Source: Raphanus sativus
Lineage: Eukaryota > Streptophyta > Magnoliopsida > Brassicales > Brassicaceae
DNA length: 64,000 nt
Direction of reading: 5' to 3'
Assembly: GCF_000801105.2 (NCBI RefSeq)
Contig: NC_079514.1
Span: 24,964,293 to 25,028,292 of the forward strand
Positions 57,319 to 64,000 of the stretch are shown piece after piece. The notes below the pieces were generated by a model. That model had not been told where the DNA came from. It did not search any database and saw only the letters and a list, made by a program, of their open reading frames with translations. A program made the translations under genes and the position numbers. Position 1 is the first letter of the stretch. Each line of letters begins with the position of its first letter.

Positions 57319-57859
57319 CAGTGAGAAATAATTAATTGTAAGTTATTACAGATAACATTTATTGCCCCCACATCAAATGATATATTTGCCTCCATTAATT
57401 TAATTTCTTTCATTCGCGCAGTTATTTTATTTGATCCATTTATTTATTGAATAATGGCAAATTGGGCTAATTTTAAGTTTCTAATTGGTAAGTTGGACGA
57501 CTTCAAGTTTTAATAGGAGAATTGGGCGACTTTTACTCTTCGGCACATGCAAAATGTCTCAAAAGGGCGCGCAGAGATGTTGTTATTACAGTTGTGTCAT
57601 TCTCTAATTTAAATGACAAAATTAAAAATTTGAATTTAATTAATTCTTTTAATAATTTAACAAAAAAACAAAAATTATGTGATTGTAAATTTGCTCAATT
57701 TTCCTTTAAGAACATAGCACCATGTGTCCAGAATCAATACACTTTTTACTCTCGACTGTGCCCAGATTTGAGAGCGACTTTGTGAAGTTCTTGAAGGTTC
57801 TTTCGAGAAATTGAAACCCTTTTTAAATTGTATTCCCGACCGATTACCAAAGATCTGTC
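57319..57859. other. AT-rich DNA 5' of the DUF1985/Ulp1 relic
   Basis: No gene. The stretch AATGGCAAATTGGGC (about 57453) may be close to the end of the transposon carrying the Ulp1 relic, but no matching inverted end was found. Confidence 0.35.
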
Positions 57860-59100
57860 ATGGTATCTCAATTGCGTAGCCAAACGCCCTCGAGGAGGAT
57901 GAATCGTAGTCAATCCGGCGGCCAGAGACCAGCAAAACCCCGGCAAAGTCGCCGAGATGTTAAACATGCACCTCATTATGCAGGTATTTCCTTTCTTTAC
58001 CTTGTTTGTGCCATGTTTATGGAAAAGTCGCAGAGATGTTGATATAGAACTGGAAGTCAATTACGACTGGGCAGCGAAACTAAACTCAACTGGCTTTGTT
58101 GAAACATCTCTATTGCGAATTGTATTTCAGAATCCAGCACAGAATCCGACCAAGAGGAAACATCGTCCCGGAGAGACTGTTCGCACGTAATTGCTATCCT
58201 AGTAAACCTCGCCTGAACATATATTCAAAGGCGATTATCATTGGATCCTTAGTGAAGTCGTTTAGAGGCAGCCCATAAATGAATTGTCTGCTAGGAAGTC
58301 AGTTCGGAGCTTTGTTCCACTTACCTGTTTTGCTAACATGTACATTCTGTCGTCAGCCGTCAACTGGTCACGCTCCGCATATATAAGATATGGTTCTTAT
58401 TTGCAGATTACCCACTACAATTTTCCCACGTGAATTTGGTGACATCACGGGCTTGAAATGTGAGCCTCAAGTGGAAAAAATTGGAATGATCCACCATTGG
58501 ACGATGTGACAACTGGACGTATGTGGAAAGAGTTGTTTGAAACTGAACATCTAGATGTGACAGTAACACAAGTTCTTGGAATGCTTGAACAACCAAGTCT
58601 ACTCAGTGGAAGTGTATGCCACTAGCTCTCATTGTGCTTGTAGATAGTCTGCTAGTTTGTGGTAACAAACATCTTCGATTGACGCCATCTTACGTCGAAA
58701 TGCTGGAAGACACCAGATCGTTTCTTCTATATCCTTGGGGGAGAGAGGCATTCCTCAGTACTTTTTCTAGATTGACACCCACTGAACCTGCTTCTCCTTC
58801 TGAAATGGGTATATCCCTTGCGGACATACGCGAACGTTTGAAACAACAAACATCAGCGTGTTATGGGTTCCCCCTGGCGCTGCAACTGTTGTCTTTCAAA
58901 GCCATCCCTGCATTGGTTCGGAAAATTCCTGAACCTAATAAGACCACAACTTTGTTGTTTGAACCTGAAGGATGCAACTCAACAAATACACTTATGAGCT
59001 TTGAAGACATACTTCAAGTGGAAACCGATGCTGAGGTACAATTCAGTTGTCTTATTTGATTTGCAAAAATCACCTTAAAATAAAGGTTGAGAAGTTATGA
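57860..59100 (+). pseudogene. DUF1985 region of a Kaonashi-type (Ulp1-bearing) transposon gene
   Basis: Fragments in changing frames: YDWAAKLNST, ERLFARNCYPSKPRLNIYSK and LGSQFGALFHLP, then FPREFGDITGLKCEP, WKELFETEHLDVTVTQVLGM, and the 147-codon open part (58616-59059) with LIVLVDSLLVCGNKHLRLTP, VEMLEDTRSFLLYPWGREAF and FPLALQLLSFKAIPAL. This is the DUF1985 domain found in front of Ulp1-like proteases in Brassicaceae MULE-related elements. A TAA after RGSP near 58277 and several frame breaks show decay. Confidence 0.7.
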
Positions 59101-61200
59101 TATGTTTGTTTTGTGTTATTAGGTTGTTGTCACGTTCTTAATCCCATATGAAGGAGGGGATCCAAAGTGGAAGAAAGAAGTAATCAACCCAGAATTGTTA
59201 ACTTAGTTCGGCTAATGCGGGAAGGCCACAAATTCAAAGCAAAAGAATTCAGTGGTGGTGATTCATCGCATCCCCTCTGAAGCCCACCGAAAATGTTCAA
59301 GGGGCCGGTGTTAAAAAAGAGTGTCGAAAGCCGAGTAGGCGGTTTCGCAAAGCAACTGATGAACCTGGATGTTCGATTCAGGCGCCGCATGGTCCATTTC
59401 GTCCGCGGCATGGTCTTCGTAAACAGGCTGAACCAGGAAACGTAACAGTTAGGGACGAAGAGTTGAAAGATTGGATTCGAGTTGAGCTGAGATACTAGTT
59501 GGAAACATTGCCGGATGAGATTTTTAGCTGGGTTCATCCCAACGCGTGGTTTGGTCATCAAGATAGCAGGGGAGGTTCATTGACGGTTCCGCAAAGCAAA
59601 GCCGAAAGCAAAAAAACCCCCACTAACAACAGTCCTCATGATGTCAGTGGCAGGGATCACCCAAAAAATGACGATATAACAGTGTTGATGACACTGACAT
59701 TGGTGGCTCTAAGTGTAAGAAACACAAGAAGGGCATTCACGATGGGTTGGACGTTGATGAGACGACAATGCATGATTAATCCTTGGAAGCAGCACTGCCG
59801 AGTGGGGCACAAACTGTAGAAGAACCCACATTTTCCACACGTGCAGAAGTCTCGCCCAGTAATGCACCAACTGTGGAAGCAAGGCCATCAAAACCAAAGG
59901 TTTCGGAAGAGAGCGAGGTAAAATGTTATCATATACCCATGAATTTGTAGTGTGTGTACAGCAAAAGTTCGCTAGGTGTACAGCTTAATTTAGTTAAGTA
60001 TACAGGTTAAGTTCGTTAGGTGTACACCTTAAGTTCGTTAGGTGTACAGGTTAAGTTAGTTAGGTGCAAAGCACACGTTAGTTAGTGTGTGTACAGCAAA
60101 AGTTCGGAAGAGAGCGAGGTAAAATGTTATCATATACCCATGAATTTGTAGTGTGTGTACAGCAAAAGTTCGCTAGGTGTACAGCTTAATTTAGTTAAGT
60201 ATACAGGTTAAGTTCGTTAGGTGTACACCTTAAGTTCGTTAGGTGTACAGGTTAAGTTAGTTAGGTGCAAAGCACACGTTAGTTAGGTGTACAGCTTAAG
60301 TTCGATAGGTGTACAACTATTGTTTTTGAGGTGTACAAAAATATTATACGAGGTGTACAGAACCAGTTCGTTAGGTGGATATATAAATTTCGTTAAGTGT
60401 ACTGAAAAAGTGATTGTGGACATTTCGTGATGAGGTGTACAGCCATTTTTGTTGTCCTTTTGTTATAAGTGTACATACAACATACTAGTGTCAAATTAAA
60501 GGTGAACACTAAGTAGTTTGAGGTGTACAGATTCTCACACAAATGTAATCTGATGTTTAGTGTTTCATTAATGCAATCTTTGAATTTTCTATATCCGATC
60601 GTTGTCAGGTACACAGAGTAGATGAGGCTCCTTTGCCAGGGCTAAACTTGTTAGCAGAAGAGGTTGAGAAGGAATCTGGGAGTGAACATGTTGATAAGGA
60701 ACCTCTGGAGGAGAACAAATATTTGGTCATTACCATTTGGGTGAAACCTAAAGCTTAAGTCCTTCCGCTTGAGGTGCGTTTTTTTAGCTTTATGAACTAT
60801 TTCAGATCAGGATGGTCTGTCACATATGCAGGATGTGACAGACGCATAAGCGGGTAAAGCCTCCCCTACAAATTCTGAAGATTACAAGAAACCGCTAGAG
60901 GATGCTCTGATGTCTGAAATGTGCACACCAGAAGCTGGAAGGGGTAAAATCGTCGATATTCGACTAGGTCAACAAAAAAAGATGAGGGAGAAGAGAACTG
61001 TATTCCAATAAGCTCAACCAAAAGAGAGGAGGTTCAGGGGAAGCGCATTCCGAAACGGTCAACCAAGATTGGAGGAGTGTACACCCCAGACAAGAGACTG
61101 AAAAAACTTTTCCACAGCTGCAGGAAACCCCTTAGCAGACACCGAGCAAGCGAAGTTTAAGAAGTTTGAAAAAATACTTCGAGAGAACCCTGAACAGTAA
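59101..61200 (+). pseudogene. Middle, intron-rich part of the DUF1985/Ulp1 relic
   Basis: Contains low-complexity Lys/Glu/Pro-rich exon-like pieces (for example 59499-59819 and 60605-60760) joined by GT..AG-like introns, one of which (after GAGCGAG at about 59917) holds a minisatellite. No domain can be named. Many stops in all frames. Confidence 0.45.
59902..60390. repeat. 201-bp duplication built of GTGTACAG minisatellite
   Basis: The segment from TTCGGAAGAGAGCGAG at 59902 repeats at 60103 with a 201-bp period. Both are made of 20-22 bp units of the type GTGTACAG(G/C)TTAAGTTCGT. Degenerate units continue to about 60540. Confidence 0.9.
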
Positions 61201-62147
61201 GTTGTTTTGAAAAATTTGTAGACGTTTATTGCTTATAAATATTGTGCGGATTGCAAATGTTTAATCTTTACTTTCTATTTTTTGAAATGGCAGCGAATTT
61301 ATAATTGTCTCTGGGATTCGTGTCTCAAATCAGTTCTTCCTGTCGTTGGCAAGGCCAATAAATTGGGTCAGCACCGAGATATTCATAAGCTACAGCTATA
61401 CACTTGTAGTTATAATTTACTTTTTTTAATCGATTTCATGTTAGATTGTTTGCACATATTCCTCAGTATATTGCCATGCTAATTAGTATGTTGTGGAGGC
61501 GGCATGGAGGAAAGTACCTAAAGCAAAGGTGCAGATTTGTAGACTACTACACTATTTCGGGCATCTTAATAAGTTTCACAGAGTTCGAGAAGGCACCAGA
61601 TAAATTGAAATACGATTGGGGGGGGGGTCGTGAGTTTCTTTATCACTGGAAAAAGCCGGCGTCGAAATGATAAGATGGAGCTACAGCGTGATGTGGACAG
61701 GGTGTTTGCCCCAATGCTGTGAGGAAAAGATCATTAGGTGGGTCTTGTGATCAACTTGAGTTCGAAACAAGTGGATATCTTGGACCGCAACATTCCTCAT
61801 AACGAGACTGATCATGATGTCAACGAGCACATGAGTCCTCTACTATGCTCATTTCTCTATGTCATAGCTGAGTTTTGGCCTCCGATCGTTTGGACTCCAC
61901 CTGAAGATGGTGAATTACGTGGGTGTGCCCAAACAATATTTACTACAACGAAAGATCTGGCGACTGTGGACCATGCGCGGTTAAATTCCTTGAAATGCAT
62001 GTAGCGGGATGTAAATATGTGGACATGGGGCAGATAGATGACAAAAAGGTAGACATATTCCGTAAAAAATACACGATGGATACCTATGAGGAATTCATTC
62101 AAAACGCAAAAGTAGCCAACGATGGTCAAACATTGGCAGGCTTATAA
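61201..62147 (+). pseudogene. Ulp1-like (C48) cysteine protease domain
   Basis: Pieces: AMLISMLWRRHGGKYLKQ, RCRFVDYYTISGIL, a V-F-A-P-M-L segment, then HWVGLVIN-like sequence with catalytic His position near 61736 (HW read across a frame change), VDILDRNIPHNETD with the Asp, and SGDCGPCAVKFLEMHVAG with the catalytic Cys, ending at KKYTMDTYEEFIQNAK. These are the triad segments of SUMO-protease-like proteins captured in Kaonashi-type elements. Frame changes between pieces (near 61675, 61735 and 61930) make it a pseudogene. Confidence 0.75.
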
Positions 62148-62319
62148 ATGTGTTGAGTGTGTTTCTTATTCCTATTTGTAAAGGACAACCTGCAACTCAA
62201 TGTATGCACACTTTAATGAGATATGTTTATTAGTTCGAAATTTTTAAATTGTTTCTTTGTATATTGTGTATTTCTTAGTATATTGTTGCATCACTATGTA
62301 TGAGTTATTGTATGCTTCA

Positions 62320-62371
62320 GGGTTTTGGGTTTAGGGTTTAGGGTTTAGGGTTTAGGTTTTAGGGTTTAAGG
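62320..62371. repeat. Interstitial telomere-like TTTAGGG tract
   Basis: GGGTTTAGGGTTTAGGGTTT repeats about five times with flanking degenerate units to about 62390. Plant telomeric heptamer in the + orientation. Confidence 0.9.
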
Positions 62372-62592
62372 TGCACGGTTTAGGGGTTAGGAACCTGTTT
62401 AACTATCAAAACGGTATATGATATTGGTTGAAACGTGTTAGGATAAAGGGTTAGGATAAACGTGTTCGAAATGAAACATTTGTGGCGTCTCTATCTATGC
62501 ACCCTTTCCACAACTGTTATACTTTAATCCCCTATTTATAACAATTTCCTTTGAAATTTCTTTTGTCTCTCTCATCATATTGTTCAGGAAAA

Positions 62593-63327
62593 ATGGAATA
62601 TTTCCCTATTTTAGCACTGCTGGAAGAAACTCAAACGTTAGTGGTTGAGCGTGTTGCACGTAATTCCTTCATAGATCTATACGGACTGAGGGTTTCTTGT
62701 AAGTCGATCAAGGAATTAACAGAGAGGCATAGATTTTTCATTTTTTCGATTTGTTGGAGTATCCATGGGGCATAGCGATCCCTCAAAATCTGTTGGAAAA
62801 TGTTTCGCAGAGGAAAATCCCAGCACACTTTACATGAAGGGGGTTCAATATTTCTTCACCTTTGACCTTAAAGTCGAAGGACTTGCATACATGAAGCGCT
62901 TGGCGGATGAATGGTATGAGCAAGCCGTTTATACTTACGCTATGACAAGGCAGATTTACTGGGAAGATGGCATGGCTTTGGCGTGTTTAAATAGGCAGTT
63001 CCTCGAGAGGTGTTGGGAAAGTTGTTCGAGGACATCGATGGGGATGGGGTATGACTCGTATTGATATGTTTCTTACAAAGCGGGACGACTTGATGGCCAA
63101 TGTTATACCTGCGTTCTACAGTTGCCAATGCACTCCTGGTTTGGAATCTGACTGGGATTTGTGGCACATTGAAAAGAGCAAGGGCAAGAACAAGTGCAGA
63201 CAGTGCTTCATGATCCAATAGGTTGGGCTATTCTTACGTGAGTTTGAACCGATACACCCCATCAGGGTTACTAGGCTTTGTGAGGAGTTCAATATTTGCA
63301 AGAAACTTTATGCCGAACCTTATTAAC
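62593..63327 (+). pseudogene. F-box-like gene relic (At1g67623/At2g35280-like)
   Basis: Reads VERVARNSFIDLYGLRVSCK and SIKELTERHRFF, an F-box-like N-terminus. After a frame change near 62745: KCFAEENPSTLYMKGVQYFF, GLAYMKRLADEWYEQAVYTY and AMTRQIYWEDGMALACLNRQ, the Sel1-like tail of this family. A further frame change near 63015 leads to a Cys-rich end (FYSCQCTPGLESDWDLWHIE, then NKCRQCFM). At least two frame breaks. F-box proteins recruit substrates to SCF ubiquitin ligases; this copy is not functional as read. Confidence 0.65.
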
Positions 63328-63652
63328 CATGTGGGAAACTCAAATGTTTAACATTATGTTTAACAAAACGTGTGTGGTTGTTTTTGTATCAATTTAATAC
63401 ATTTTCGGTAGTCTTTGTCTAAAATTAGTCTAAAATTAATTAAATTTAATGCAATTTTGTTTATTTTTAAAAGTTAAACCATGGATGCAATAAATCTTAC
63501 TCTGAGAATGGTACGTTTAAAATGTGGATGGGACAATAACTTTCGTATTAAACTCACGGTCATTCTTTACGAACTTCTCTATTTAAGTTGGTATAATCGG
63601 TGCTATACCTAGTCAATACAGATTAAAAACTCTTCCAAGTGACCCTAATACT

Positions 63653-64000
63653 ATGGAAGCTCAAGTACTCCCAAATCCTCTCGACGACATTATTTGCAAA
63701 ATCATCGAGCTTGTTGGAGAGGATTCATTTTACTATCTTGGTGGTTTCTTGCGGACTGGGAAACGCGGTTACACACTTGTCCATGAACCATCTGCCTTAA
63801 AGTTGTGCTATGTTTATCTTATGGTCACCTTTGAATCCTGTCAAATCAGCAACGGTGGTCAGTTTCAGAAGTTTTTGCTTAAGTGCATCAATGCTGGCAA
63901 CACAACCGTAATCTACTATGAAGGTCTCCATGCAGCACCGATCATAGGACTTAAGGAGAATATTAAAATATTGGAACCTAATGTGTCAAAGCATGGATTA
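63653..64000 (+). CDS. F-box-like protein, 5' part, runs off the window
   Basis: An ATG at 63653 opens 116 codons with no stop to the window edge. It starts MEAQVLPNPLDDIICKIIEL, an F-box-like first helix, followed by VGEDSFYYLGGFLRTGKRGY, VTFESCQISNGGQFQKFLLK and NTTVIYYEGLHAAPIIGLKE, the pattern of the At2g35280-like F-box family, related to the relic at 62593. Residues around FESCQ and the GN-TTVIYYEGLH segment match the family by recall. The gene may be intact, but the C-terminus lies outside. The upstream 63328-63652 stretch shows no gene. Confidence 0.7.
   Translation, partial: MEAQVLPNPLDDIICKIIELVGEDSFYYLGGFLRTGKRGYTLVHEPSALKLCYVYLMVTFESCQISNGGQFQKFLLKCINAGNTTVIYYEGLHAAPIIGLKENIKILEPNVSKHGL

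Overview
This is plant nuclear DNA, most likely from a Brassica-type member of the Brassicaceae. The evidence is an intron-bearing calcium-dependent protein kinase close to the Arabidopsis CPK27/CPK31 group, F-box-like, mTERF and CUE-domain relics with Arabidopsis relatives, DUF1985/Ulp1 (Kaonashi-type) sequences, and Athila- and Tat-lineage Ty3/gypsy retrotransposons. The density of nested transposable elements (TEs) suggests pericentromeric or other heterochromatic DNA. I saw no bacterial genes, CRISPR array, rRNA or tRNA gene.

Layout. 1-6162: Athila-lineage element with gag-like and protease-like relics but no reverse transcriptase (+ strand). 6163 to about 9128: broken Tat element (- strand). 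About 9129-11807: decayed CACTA transposon (- strand) ending in a CACTA-like terminus. About 11900-45460: a four-level TE nest. Level 0 is a LINE relic (11900-12036 plus 44182-45460). Level 1 is a Tat element, 12037-44181, with the 5-bp target-site duplication (TSD) GAGAT. Level 2, inside its reverse transcriptase, is an Athila-type gag-only element, 22184-40247, TSD GTGTT. Level 3, inside that element's in-frame repeat array, is a young Tat-type element, 29127-38402, TSD AACAG, with an uninterrupted 1299-residue pol but no gag. A truncated relative of level 3 (17466-21903) also sits inside level 1. At levels 1 and 2 the host reading frame resumes across the insertion once the TSD is counted once.

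45461-47979: candidate Pack-MULE with 29-bp inverted ends carrying a broken CUE-domain gene. 48647-50952: the only convincing complete cellular gene, a nine-exon CDPK of 543 residues with four intact EF-hands and no myristoylatable Gly2. 51-57 kb: two mTERF pseudogenes, a candidate long-TIR element full of a degenerate minisatellite, and a clean non-autonomous hAT element (56434-57310, 8-bp TSD). 57.9-62.1 kb: a decayed DUF1985 plus Ulp1 (C48) transposon gene with an intronic minisatellite. 62.3-64 kb: an interstitial telomere-like tract, an F-box-like pseudogene, and the open 5' part of another F-box-like gene running off the window.

The most unusual signals are: a module of hairpin plus polypurine-like tract, with compensatory stem changes and mostly GNRA loops, present once in one gag-only element and three times in the other; pervasive TCGATCGA palindromes read as Ser-Ile-Asp; frame-preserving repeats in gag; antisense spliced ORFs next to the 3' LTR of Tat elements; and palindromic or GC-rich arrays in LTR U3 regions. 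All divergence figures are by-eye counts.
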